From a virus, in IMG/VR virus record IMGVR_UViG_3300002835_007523, positions 1 through 64,000 of that record: DNA of 64,000 bases. One strand, given 5' to 3'. Below, in pieces: positions 52,872-61,299 of the stretch. How positions within the stretch are numbered: the first letter of the stretch is position 1; every line of letters begins with the position of its first letter. The notes beneath the pieces are model-generated. The model saw nothing but the letters and a program-made list of their open reading frames with translations. It did no database searches and was not told where the DNA came from. The position numbers were made by a program, and so were the translations under genes.

Positions 52872-53414
52872 ATGCCAGCATCATTTCCCACTACCGTAAG
52901 ACAGTTTACGGCAAAAGTAGATCTACAAGATACGATTCTTGCAGATCACATTAACGCTCTACAAGATGAAGTTAGAGCTATAGAAATAACCCTAAATGGA
53001 ACTACGGATGCAACAAACGGCCTACTTACGTCAAATTATTCGGGAACATTTTCATCTACAAGCACTTGGAACTCTTTAGACGATAGAATCTCTAATATTG
53101 AGGCTGGACTTGTAAATGGCTTAGCTATAAGCCCATACGTAAAAAAAGCTGGGGACAACATGTCTGTCTCCAATGCAGTTGCTTTAACATTAAAGAATAC
53201 CAGTGCAACAACCACCTCTAACCTATTTGAGGCATATAACTCTGCAAATATTCTAGGGTTTGCTTTAAATGGTTCAGGTTTACCAAAAGTGGGAACTGCT
53301 AACGTACTATACGTTGGAAGCTCTGAGTACACAACTCTAGACAACAAAGCTCAAACAGCACTAGAAACAGCAGAGTCTGCTCCGTTTAATTCATTTTTGT
53401 TAGCGGGTATGTAA
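52872..53414 (+). CDS. Baseplate-associated tail protein
   Basis: 180 residues. QFTAKVDLQDTILADHINAL and DEVRAIEITLNG form a helical start often seen in proteins that join fibres to baseplates; the rest is beta-rich with Thr/Ser/Asn. RBS TAAGGATAAAAA. No specific family. Confidence 0.72.
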   Translation: MPASFPTTVRQFTAKVDLQDTILADHINALQDEVRAIEITLNGTTDATNGLLTSNYSGTFSSTSTWNSLDDRISNIEAGLVNGLAISPYVKKAGDNMSVSNAVALTLKNTSATTTSNLFEAYNSANILGFALNGSGLPKVGTANVLYVGSSEYTTLDNKAQTALETAESAPFNSFLLAGM

Positions 53415-53420
53415 CCTTAA

Positions 53421-56051
53421 ATGGCTAGATATTCGTTTGCAACATACGGTTCTCCTAACCTTAGATACGGTCAGGTAGAAAATAATAGAGCTTACTATAA
53501 CGTAAGCCTATTTGCATGGAGCTATACGTATAATGCTGTTTCTTTAATCTGGGGCTCAGTTTTAACAGACCCCCTAGATCCAGCCCCAACACACTGGAAG
53601 CTAGTAAAGAACACTACTGGAAATCCAGACACTCCGTATGATGCCGAAGTTGTAGACCAGGGAACAATTTCTGAATATCGATTATCAGCAATAGATTCAG
53701 ACCTAGTTGAGGGTCAACAGATAATTTATTCTTTTTGGATATTTAATGGAGTAAAGTGGATTAACTGTGGATACTCAGACGTAATAACAGTCGGTGATTC
53801 TGGAACTCTAGGTAAAGTAGAAAAATGGATTCCTTCAGCATGGCTAAATGCTATAGCTGGTACGGGAGACGCTACTGGAGAACCTAGCGATCTAGATCTA
53901 AATAAAATATTATCTGCCTATACATTTTTTTATGACTCTTTAAGAGCAAAAATTCAACTTTTAGAAAGCTCTATGTCTTATAAAGACATACCCATACAAT
54001 TTCTTAAGTCTAAGATACAGGATTTGGGATTTAATTATGAGCCAGTTTTGGGAGACATTTACCATAGAAGTCTTTACAGAATAGGTGATGAGGTAAATTC
54101 TGAAAAGGGAACAACAATCGGAATTAAAGAGTTTACTACCGCATTAACTCACTGGAATAGCAGGGTTTCTGTAGGAAAAAATCTACTATTAGACTATAAC
54201 GACTCTTCATTTGAAGAATCTGCTGGAAGATGGTCTACTACTGCCGGAACAGTTCAACACATTCATTTTACAGAGTCTCTTTCTACTGTTGGGGTTTTAG
54301 TAGCAGCACCTACTCCAACAATTAATTATAACTATGGACTTTTTGGTCCTAGATCTGTAGGTTTTGGATGGGTTCATGGGCATAATACCTCTCCAGTATT
54401 GACTTTACCAGCATCATCTTCAGACATAATTAAGTATGGTGTTCCAGTTAAACCTAATACTAGGTACTTATTTAGCGGATACTTTAGAGTAAAAGATACA
54501 ACTAAAGCGGGGTCTGCTAAAGTAAAAATTAGTTGGTATAACCAATCCGGAACCCTAATATCAACAACTCTTGACGGAACAGCAGTTACTTTAACTAGTT
54601 CTTGGCAACAAGTATTCTCTAAATCAGACTCTGGAACAAATGGACAACTTGCACCAAGCAATGCATATTACGCACAGCTAACAATAACATTTACAAACTC
54701 AAGCAACCAAGCAGAATACATAATGGATATGTTTCAGTTTGAAGTTGTTAATGGATCATCTACCTATGAAGATGCAAGAAAAGCCATCGTATATGTTGAG
54801 GGTGAGACCGTAAACTATATTCATAACCCATCTTTTGAATCAAATACAAACGGTTGGACAGCCCTAAACGGAACATTGACGACTGCAACTAGCCCATCAG
54901 GAGCAATAGTATTTGGGTCAAAATTTGCGAAACTTACCGCTAGTTCAGACGGTAGAACAGGCATAACCTCTGAGTGGATGCCTATAGATCCCAATGAAAA
55001 CTATACCTTTAGCGCACATGTGTCCTCAAATACAACAAAGGTTGTAAAAGCAAGAATTGAGTTTTCATCCGCCCTTAGTCAAGAAGAACAAAACACAATA
55101 CTTACTGACGAAGACGGAAGCTACTACTCAACCGCGGTTTACTATGTTGATTCAGATCCACTAACTTTAAGTGCTACCCCACAAAGGCTGCACATAACTG
55201 CTCTCGCCCCAGACTTCTCAACTGATGCTGGGTACCCCCTTGCTAAAGTATCTTTATATGTAGATGATGCAGTCTCTGGAGAAATGCTCTATATAGACGC
55301 CCTACAGCTAGAGGATTCTTTAGAGCCTACTTCATATTTTGATGGGTCTGGAGCCCCAGCAATAACTAACCCACTTACTCAAGAATATATAGATGCTTTT
55401 GACTGCCTTTGGGAAGACGAAACAAATTCTCACGGTAGAAGCTATCGTTGGCAGAACTACGCAAACAAGCTAGCTAGACTTGCAGCAAACATGGTAAAAG
55501 TTGTACCAAATGGATCTAGTTGGGAAATTAGGTCTGGATTCCCAACACCTGCATACCAAGAGCTATCCCCATCAGTTCTAACTGCTCCATCATTTGAGCA
55601 GAGCACTACAGGTTGGAACGGCGGGAACGCAACAATCTCCAGAAGCGTAACTCGAGGCAGCTTATTTGATGAATACACTACTCATGGAAGCGCATTTGGA
55701 AAAGTAACCTCTACAAATGGATCTTCAACATTCTCTGCATATACGGACAACACTCCTATAGTAACTAACGCTGGATACTATGCATCTATCGCTGTCAAAC
55801 CAGAAAACGAAGACGCATATGGAAACTACACGTTAGAAGTAAAGTTTTATGACGATTTCAACATCGTAGTAACAACAAAAACAGCGTCAGCAAGAAACAT
55901 AAGGTTTGATCGATGGGGATATCTGGGGGTATTTGCCCAGAAGTCAGAAATTTATGGAGCTACCTACGCCGTACTAAAAGTAACGTGTACTCCAGACTCC
56001 CCAGCAGCCGGTCGAGTGTTCTATCTTGACAGGGTTGTATTTAGGCAGTAG
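53421..56051 (+). CDS. Baseplate wedge/tail protein with carbohydrate-binding modules
   Basis: 876 residues. The first 250 residues resemble wedge proteins that follow baseplate J (helical FFYDSLRAKIQLLESS). Three segments from about 255, 470 and 720 begin with short patterns such as YIHNPSFESNTNGW and APSFEQSTTGWNGG and end in Asp/Tyr-rich strands (MLYIDALQLEDS), the signature of CBM_4_9-type carbohydrate-binding domains. The protein probably anchors tail to cell-surface sugars. ATG six bases after the previous stop. Confidence 0.78.
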   Translation: MARYSFATYGSPNLRYGQVENNRAYYNVSLFAWSYTYNAVSLIWGSVLTDPLDPAPTHWKLVKNTTGNPDTPYDAEVVDQGTISEYRLSAIDSDLVEGQQIIYSFWIFNGVKWINCGYSDVITVGDSGTLGKVEKWIPSAWLNAIAGTGDATGEPSDLDLNKILSAYTFFYDSLRAKIQLLESSMSYKDIPIQFLKSKIQDLGFNYEPVLGDIYHRSLYRIGDEVNSEKGTTIGIKEFTTALTHWNSRVSVGKNLLLDYNDSSFEESAGRWSTTAGTVQHIHFTESLSTVGVLVAAPTPTINYNYGLFGPRSVGFGWVHGHNTSPVLTLPASSSDIIKYGVPVKPNTRYLFSGYFRVKDTTKAGSAKVKISWYNQSGTLISTTLDGTAVTLTSSWQQVFSKSDSGTNGQLAPSNAYYAQLTITFTNSSNQAEYIMDMFQFEVVNGSSTYEDARKAIVYVEGETVNYIHNPSFESNTNGWTALNGTLTTATSPSGAIVFGSKFAKLTASSDGRTGITSEWMPIDPNENYTFSAHVSSNTTKVVKARIEFSSALSQEEQNTILTDEDGSYYSTAVYYVDSDPLTLSATPQRLHITALAPDFSTDAGYPLAKVSLYVDDAVSGEMLYIDALQLEDSLEPTSYFDGSGAPAITNPLTQEYIDAFDCLWEDETNSHGRSYRWQNYANKLARLAANMVKVVPNGSSWEIRSGFPTPAYQELSPSVLTAPSFEQSTTGWNGGNATISRSVTRGSLFDEYTTHGSAFGKVTSTNGSSTFSAYTDNTPIVTNAGYYASIAVKPENEDAYGNYTLEVKFYDDFNIVVTTKTASARNIRFDRWGYLGVFAQKSEIYGATYAVLKVTCTPDSPAAGRVFYLDRVVFRQ

Positions 56052-56060
56052 GTTCCTGCC

Positions 56061-56336
56061 ATGACTACTGTTTTAATTGCCGGACTTGCCTCTGCATGCG
56101 TACTTACCGCTGTAGAAGGTCTTTTAATATCTCTTGGAAAATGGCGGGGATTGCTAAGCCTAATAATGTCCACAACTGGAATACTGGTTATGGCTGGCTA
56201 TAGTAAATTTACTATATTTGAGATCCTGGCCGCAACATTTGTTGGACTAGTCCTATCCCTTGCCGTAGAGCAGGTTTTTACGGGCGTATCCCTGCGTGAG
56301 GTACGCAATTTGCCAAAGAGGGTAGATAGGCTGTAG
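56061..56336 (+). CDS. Small membrane protein with three TM segments
   Basis: 91 residues. Hydrophobic segments at about 3-21, 31-47 and 53-75, basic C-terminal tail (REVRNLPKRVDRL). Could be a late membrane or holin-like protein; it is apart from the lysis group and ends the tail block. No family recognised. Confidence 0.72.
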   Translation: MTTVLIAGLASACVLTAVEGLLISLGKWRGLLSLIMSTTGILVMAGYSKFTIFEILAATFVGLVLSLAVEQVFTGVSLREVRNLPKRVDRL

Positions 56337-56365
56337 AACTACACCATTGAGGCTAGGAGGGCCAA

Positions 56366-57277
56366 ATGAAAGCCGAAGTGTATGACAACCCAATGTTGTC
56401 AATGAATGCTCGTTTCCTATATCTGTACTTCCTTCGTATAGGTCGAGTAGCCACAGTTGAAGAGCTAACAACAGCTCTTGCTGAAAGCGAATACGCAATC
56501 AAGAATGCAATGAAGGAACTAAAGAAGCTTGACTACATACGGGCAGTCAAGTATCAGGTCAATGGTCAGTGGCGGACTTTATTGAAGTTTTCGGACGAGT
56601 CCCTTAATGTTACCGTAAAAACCATGCTTGAGATTCAGGCACCGACAGACGAAATACCGACGGTCGGTAAAACGCCTGTTCTATCTGTCTGCAATACTAG
56701 TGATAAGTCTATTAGTGATATAGATAGCTTAGAAGTACTACGTACTTCTAATCTAGGAATTCATCCTGAATTCCAAGGAGATGAAATGAACTGGCCAATA
56801 CTGGGCGATGAAACCCCCCGAAAAAAGACTGACGATGAAGTGGGCGTTGTTGGGAAGATCGATGATCAACAAAAGCGGATCAACTCAAAATACAAACCAA
56901 CCCGTTTTGAGGACACCCCTCAAAGCAAGCATCGATCTAACCGGCCCGAAGAGGACTGGACAACAACCGACCTTGTTGCGGAGTTTTATTATCTTTATCG
57001 GGAGAAGTGCGGTAATGTTCCGGCTCAAGTCAATGGACAGCAGTTTACTGTTTGGATCAACCGTCAAGTTGGCGAAGGTACCCATCGCACTGTTATCCTA
57101 AAGGCTATTCGTAAATTCTTTAATGATCGTAGGTTGTTAAAGGATCCCGGTGTTGGAGAACCCTTATGGCGAAAGTTTATAAAGTTCTACTACACTGTGT
57201 ACGGAACAGTTTCTAAGGATACGAAGCAAGAGAATCTCTCAAACCAAGAGAAGATGCTAAAGCTTCTAGAGGGGTAA
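56366..57277 (+). CDS. Replication initiator-like winged-helix protein
   Basis: 303 residues, RBS AGGAGGGCC. The first 85 residues are a winged helix (NARFLYLYFLRIGRVATVEE ... AIKNAMKELKKLDYI). A charged linker and a C-terminal helical domain (about 195-300) with DLVAEFYYLYREKCGNVP follow, like phage replisome organisers. Gene order, directly before a DnaC-like loader, supports a role at the origin. An AT-rich stretch at 56690-56770 inside the gene could hold the origin, by analogy only. Confidence 0.7.
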   Translation: MKAEVYDNPMLSMNARFLYLYFLRIGRVATVEELTTALAESEYAIKNAMKELKKLDYIRAVKYQVNGQWRTLLKFSDESLNVTVKTMLEIQAPTDEIPTVGKTPVLSVCNTSDKSISDIDSLEVLRTSNLGIHPEFQGDEMNWPILGDETPRKKTDDEVGVVGKIDDQQKRINSKYKPTRFEDTPQSKHRSNRPEEDWTTTDLVAEFYYLYREKCGNVPAQVNGQQFTVWINRQVGEGTHRTVILKAIRKFFNDRRLLKDPGVGEPLWRKFIKFYYTVYGTVSKDTKQENLSNQEKMLKLLEG

Positions 57278-57280
57278 GTT

Positions 57281-57982
57281 GTGTACAGCTTAGAAGAAAT
57301 ATCTCCACGTACTAGGGCGCAAATAAATGCTGCACAGTTTCCATTAAAAACTATTGGCAGAGAATTTGAAGATCTAGATTCTTATTACCCAAACAAAGAG
57401 CAAACATCTGTTGTAGAGATCGCTCATGATTGGATGCAAGAAGTTATCGATGGAGATGTTATTAGAGCTAAGGGTTCAGATACTTGTGGTCTTGGGCTGC
57501 TCTTGATTGGAGAGCCTGGCCACGGAAAAACAACTCTTGCATCTGTGATTGGTCAGACACTTATACGGTTATCTCCAAAAGAAGTTTGGGGACCTACAGA
57601 TCAAGTAATAACCCGACCAGTTTTCTTTGCGGATTATCCAAAGCTTCTTCGTTTACAAAAACGTCAATGGTCGGATGAAGACGAAACAGAAAAGTCTCTC
57701 ATAGATTGTATTTATGGTGAGGCTAAACCCGGAGACAATGTTCGTCTGCTTATACTTGATGATTTAGGTAAAGAATATAGAACTGCTTCTGGTTGGTCAG
57801 AAAACACATTTGATGCTTTACTGCGTGCAAGGTACAACGCTGGGTTACCTACGATTGTAACTACCAATACACCTATGGGTGAATGGGCAGATACATACGG
57901 AGATTCCATGGCGAGTTTCGCACACGAAGCGTTTGTTCCAATTGCAATAATATCTACTAGGGGGGACAGAAGAAGAAAATGA
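57281..57982 (+). CDS. DnaC-like helicase loader, AAA+ ATPase
   Basis: 233 residues from GTG 57281. Walker A is GEPGHGKTT (about 77-85), Walker B LLILDDLGKE (about 155-164) and sensor I VTTNTPMG; a final basic GDRRRK. This is the DnaC/IstB type that places the replicative helicase on DNA. It overlaps the SWIM gene by four bases and is in the same run as the DnaB-like helicase. Confidence 0.9.
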   Translation: MYSLEEISPRTRAQINAAQFPLKTIGREFEDLDSYYPNKEQTSVVEIAHDWMQEVIDGDVIRAKGSDTCGLGLLLIGEPGHGKTTLASVIGQTLIRLSPKEVWGPTDQVITRPVFFADYPKLLRLQKRQWSDEDETEKSLIDCIYGEAKPGDNVRLLILDDLGKEYRTASGWSENTFDALLRARYNAGLPTIVTTNTPMGEWADTYGDSMASFAHEAFVPIAIISTRGDRRRK

Positions 57983-58287
57983 AAATGAAAGAGTTAAAGA
58001 ACGTGCCCGCTTATGAATGGAAAACCATTCAGTTCTTTGTATCGTTGAATGGTATCTCTGAGGTACAGATATCTAACGATAATACTATGCGCTGCACTTG
58101 TGATGGTTACAAGTCTCGCAAAAAGTGTAAGCACATAGTCTTCTGTCTAAATGAAACTAATGACGATTTTGTATATCCAATAAAAATATCTGAGGCGACA
58201 CCACAGGAATACATAGATCGAGCAAAAACATCCGCAGAGGAGTTTAGAAATCTACTCCTCAAATACGGGAGAATATTGGCTCTATAG
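57979..58287 (+). CDS. SWIM-type zinc protein
   Basis: 102 residues. MRCTCDGYKSRKKCKHI (38-53) is a C-x-C-x8-C-x-H SWIM motif, a zinc fold in proteins that touch DNA or other proteins. Little else is present, so it may be a small adaptor in the replisome. ATG 57979 overlaps the loader stop. Confidence 0.83.
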   Translation: MKMKELKNVPAYEWKTIQFFVSLNGISEVQISNDNTMRCTCDGYKSRKKCKHIVFCLNETNDDFVYPIKISEATPQEYIDRAKTSAEEFRNLLLKYGRILAL

Positions 58288-58290
58288 ACT

Positions 58291-58695
58291 ATGAAGGGGG
58301 GCGATATCTCAAACGAAGTGCCGCAGAGAATTGCGGTTACTTTAGACTGCATTCTTGACAAAACACCGACATCAAAACGTGTGCTTGGAATTCCTGTCTT
58401 TTCTGAAGAGGTTTCTTATAACAGACAGGCTCTAGCTAGGTTCTGGAATTTTGCTCAAAAGTACGGCTACGTTATGGAGTTAGTTGGTTTTGGGTATACA
58501 CGAAAAGAAATGAAAGAGATTATGGATGACCTAGATAATCTAGGAACAAATCCTTTTAACTATTCTGCGGCGTATAAGGTAATATCAGACTTTTCATCAC
58601 AACTCCCATATAGACCAGAATTAAAACATGTGGTAGACATACCCACTCGCGGTCTTATGTACGGAAGTTGGTATCTAGAAATGGGGGCTCTCTAA
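58291..58695 (+). CDS. Conserved-looking unknown protein
   Basis: 134 residues. A helix-rich protein with PQRIAVTLDCILDKTPTSKR, FWNFAQKYGYVMELVGFGY and a closing HVVDIPTRGLMYGSWYLEMG. No domain recognised. Placed between SWIM protein and helicase, joined to the helicase by TAATG; a replication accessory is plausible by context only. Confidence 0.75.
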   Translation: MKGGDISNEVPQRIAVTLDCILDKTPTSKRVLGIPVFSEEVSYNRQALARFWNFAQKYGYVMELVGFGYTRKEMKEIMDDLDNLGTNPFNYSAAYKVISDFSSQLPYRPELKHVVDIPTRGLMYGSWYLEMGAL

Positions 58696-59921
58696 TGGCA
58701 GCAGATAATGAGATTCGCCTCCTGTCAAAAGCAATACGAGATAGGGATATATCTCCACTTTTAGATCGAGGCATTCAAGACGGTTGGTTTTACGTAGATG
58801 AAAATAGGGCTGTTTGGAAGTTCCTACGGGAGCATGTAGCCAAGTATTCCGAGGTACCCACAGCAACTACCGTAAAGGATAATTTTCCTAACTTTAGGCT
58901 TTTAAACGTAGAGGACTCCCTGGAGTACCTGGTAGATCAGCTCTCTGAGTTTCGTATCCGCCAAAAGACCATAGAGCTGGTTCAGACGGCCGGAACCCTT
59001 ATTGCCGACGGAGATCATAGGGGAGCCCTTGAACAGGTCTCTATGGGCCTTGCAAAGCTCCAGGACGAGGGCGTAGGAAAGTCCTCAGACATAGACCTGA
59101 CCAAAGAGCCTCTAAGTCGCTTTGACGAGTACTTGAATATTAAAACCCGCCCTAACGGGCTCCTTGGCATGTCCACAGGATTTAAGGGTATAGACGTTGC
59201 AACTGCCGGTTTACAGCCCCAACAGTTAGTGACAATTGTTGCTCCCCCTAAAACTGGTAAATCAGTGCTCTCAATGCAGATGGCAGTAAATATTCATGAA
59301 GATGGTTTTGTTCCTATGTTTCAGTCTTTTGAAATGACTAATCTTGAGCAACAGAGACGACATGACTCAATGAGGGCGCACATCTCTCATTCTCGTTTAA
59401 TTCGTGGAGCTTTGAAACCAGAAGAAGAAGAGCGCTATAGACTGATGTTGGAACGCATGGAAAAAATGCACAACTTCTATTTAACGGATTCTGTCTCTGC
59501 CCTAACTTTAACTTCATTGTCTATAAAAATAGACAAGATTAGGCCTGATGCTGTTTTTGTTGACGGTGTTTATTTGATGGTTGACGAGATGACGGGTGAG
59601 TCAAATACCCCTATGGCGCTTACCAACATAACCCGCGGAATGAAGCGACTTGCACAAAAGCATAATGTTCCTATTGTCATGAGCACTCAAGCTCTTCGTC
59701 ACAAAATGCGTGGAGGAAAAGTTACCTCTGACTCAATCGGTTATTCGTCTTCCTTTGTCCAAGACTCTGACATAGTTATGACTTTAGAGCGTCAGGACGA
59801 GGAAGACGATAGTTCAAGAGTTCTTAGAATAGATAAAAGCCGTAATAGCGCTCCTGCAGAGATAGAGCTTTTGTGGGACTGGGAGGAAGGAAAGTTCCAA
59901 GAGTATGGACAGTCCATTTAA
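58695..59921 (+). CDS. DnaB-like replicative helicase
   Basis: 408 residues from ATG 58695 (TAATG overlap). N-terminal helical domain, then RecA-like core: Walker A in VAPPKTGKSVLSM (about 183-195), FQSFEMTNLEQQ, DAVFVDGVYLMVDE as Walker B and VPIVMSTQALRHK. Late DIVMTLERQDEEDDSS belongs to the DnaB C-motif. It unwinds DNA ahead of the phage replisome; shorter than cellular DnaB (about 470). The gene order loader-helicase-primase supports this. Confidence 0.92.
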   Translation: MAADNEIRLLSKAIRDRDISPLLDRGIQDGWFYVDENRAVWKFLREHVAKYSEVPTATTVKDNFPNFRLLNVEDSLEYLVDQLSEFRIRQKTIELVQTAGTLIADGDHRGALEQVSMGLAKLQDEGVGKSSDIDLTKEPLSRFDEYLNIKTRPNGLLGMSTGFKGIDVATAGLQPQQLVTIVAPPKTGKSVLSMQMAVNIHEDGFVPMFQSFEMTNLEQQRRHDSMRAHISHSRLIRGALKPEEEERYRLMLERMEKMHNFYLTDSVSALTLTSLSIKIDKIRPDAVFVDGVYLMVDEMTGESNTPMALTNITRGMKRLAQKHNVPIVMSTQALRHKMRGGKVTSDSIGYSSSFVQDSDIVMTLERQDEEDDSSRVLRIDKSRNSAPAEIELLWDWEEGKFQEYGQSI

Positions 59922-60147
59922 CGGAACTCAACTTTGTTCTAAAGTTGATGATCCTGAAATTTTCTTTCCAGAAGATTACTTAGATACTAAGCATCTTTCT
60001 ATGGTAAGGGCTATTTGTAACGGGTGCCCAATAATTTCTGGATGTTTAGAGTATGCGATAAAGGATCCTTCTTTAGAGGGTATCTGGGCTGGAACAACTC
60101 CTAGACAGAGATTAAAGATTCGTTCTAGAAGGAGACAGTCCGCATGA
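59905..60147 (+). CDS. WhiB-family Fe-S transcription regulator
   Basis: 80 residues. Cysteines at 11, 38, 41 and 47 (C...C-x2-C-x5-C) hold a 4Fe-4S cluster in this family; then E-G-I-W-A-G-T-T-P (58-66) is the G-[VI]-W-G-G turn and RQRLKIRSRRR the basic DNA-contacting tail. WhiB proteins occur only in actinobacteria and their phages and bind the host sigma factor. This one may redirect host transcription. Overlaps the helicase end by 17 bases. Confidence 0.95.
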   Translation: MDSPFNGTQLCSKVDDPEIFFPEDYLDTKHLSMVRAICNGCPIISGCLEYAIKDPSLEGIWAGTTPRQRLKIRSRRRQSA

Positions 60148-60362
60148 GCTCTATACGACAGTTAAAGCCAGACTATACCGGCACGATGGAGTATGAAAAC
60201 CAGGTAATGCATGAGTGCCCGGTATGTGAGTCCACTATTTGGAATATAAAAGCGCAGTTTGAAGATTATGAAATATCAATGTACTTTTTAGATATGGAAT
60301 GCGCTAGTTGTGGGACGTATGCAAAGGCGCCTACTCCTTTAGATAGGCCAAATCTTGTTTAG
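60144..60362 (+). CDS. Zinc-ribbon protein, unknown
   Basis: 72 residues. C-P-V-C (25-28) and C-A-S-C (53-56) form one zinc ribbon with strands between, ending AKAPTPLDRPN. Placed between WhiB and primase and overlapping both; a replication or transcription accessory is possible but not shown. Confidence 0.78.
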   Translation: MSSIRQLKPDYTGTMEYENQVMHECPVCESTIWNIKAQFEDYEISMYFLDMECASCGTYAKAPTPLDRPNLV

Positions 60363-61299
60363 TGACGGCATAGTAGAGGAGGCTGCAAGACGCCTTGGCA
60401 TAGTTACTTGGGGTAGGGGCGATGAGCTTCGCTCTAACTGTCCTATGCATCGTAAGCGCACAGGAAAAGAAGATGATAATCCCTCTTGGTCAATAAACGC
60501 TGTGTCTGGAGCCCATCACTGTTTTTCTTGCGGGTATAAGGGCAACTTAATAACTCTTGTATGTGAAATAAAAGAGTTAGATTACGATGATGCACGATCT
60601 TGGATATATTCAAACCTTGATGTAGATCTAGAAGCCTTATCTAAACAGCTTGAGGAAATAAAAGATTCTTATATACCTCCTGCTCAGCTTGTTCCTATGA
60701 GTGAGGCAAGGCTTGCTGTCTTTTCTACTCCGCCAGACTGGGCATTAGAGGCTAGGGGTTTGACTGAAGATGCATGCAAAAAGTATGGTGTTTTGTGGAA
60801 CACCAAGTCAAATGAGTGGGTACTTCCAATACGTGAGCCAGATAGCAATAAGCTTTTAGGTTGGCAAGAAAAGGGGCAAGTAACAAGGTCTTTTTTTAAC
60901 CGTCCTGTTGGAGTTCCTAAATCAAAAACTATGTTTGGTCTTAACGCCTGGCAAGGGGGAACAATGATCGTTGTTGAGTCTCCTTTGGACGCTGTAAAAC
61001 TAGAGAGCGTTGGAGTTTCTGGAGGGGTAGCAATATACGGCGCCTCGTACAGTTTTCAGCAAATAGATCTTATGAGAAGAGCTGATCGTTTAATCTTTGC
61101 GATAGATAATCCAGCCGTAGATCCTGCCGGTAAGAAGTCCTTCAATCAGTTTTTAGTTGACTCTAGAAAAAATGGGTTAGAGTTTCTTATGTTTAACTAC
61201 TCAGATCAATCAAAAGATATTGGAGATATGTCCGCAGAAGCAATACGTTTAGGAGTAACAACCGCTACACATTGTGTGCTTTTAAAGGAATTAAAGTGA
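60355..61299 (+). CDS. DNA primase (CHC2 zinc finger plus TOPRIM)
   Basis: 314 residues from TTG 60355, the only start in the frame. The zinc finger is C-P-M-H (29-32) with C-F-S-C (56-59), as in DnaG-type primases. TOPRIM acidic motifs are in VVESPLDAVKLE (about 206) and FAIDNPAVDPAG (about 248), the latter as D-x-N/D. It should make RNA primers for the phage fork. It is smaller than DnaG and has no C-terminal helicase-binding bundle seen here. Confidence 0.9.
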   Translation: MFSDGIVEEAARRLGIVTWGRGDELRSNCPMHRKRTGKEDDNPSWSINAVSGAHHCFSCGYKGNLITLVCEIKELDYDDARSWIYSNLDVDLEALSKQLEEIKDSYIPPAQLVPMSEARLAVFSTPPDWALEARGLTEDACKKYGVLWNTKSNEWVLPIREPDSNKLLGWQEKGQVTRSFFNRPVGVPKSKTMFGLNAWQGGTMIVVESPLDAVKLESVGVSGGVAIYGASYSFQQIDLMRRADRLIFAIDNPAVDPAGKKSFNQFLVDSRKNGLEFLMFNYSDQSKDIGDMSAEAIRLGVTTATHCVLLKELK

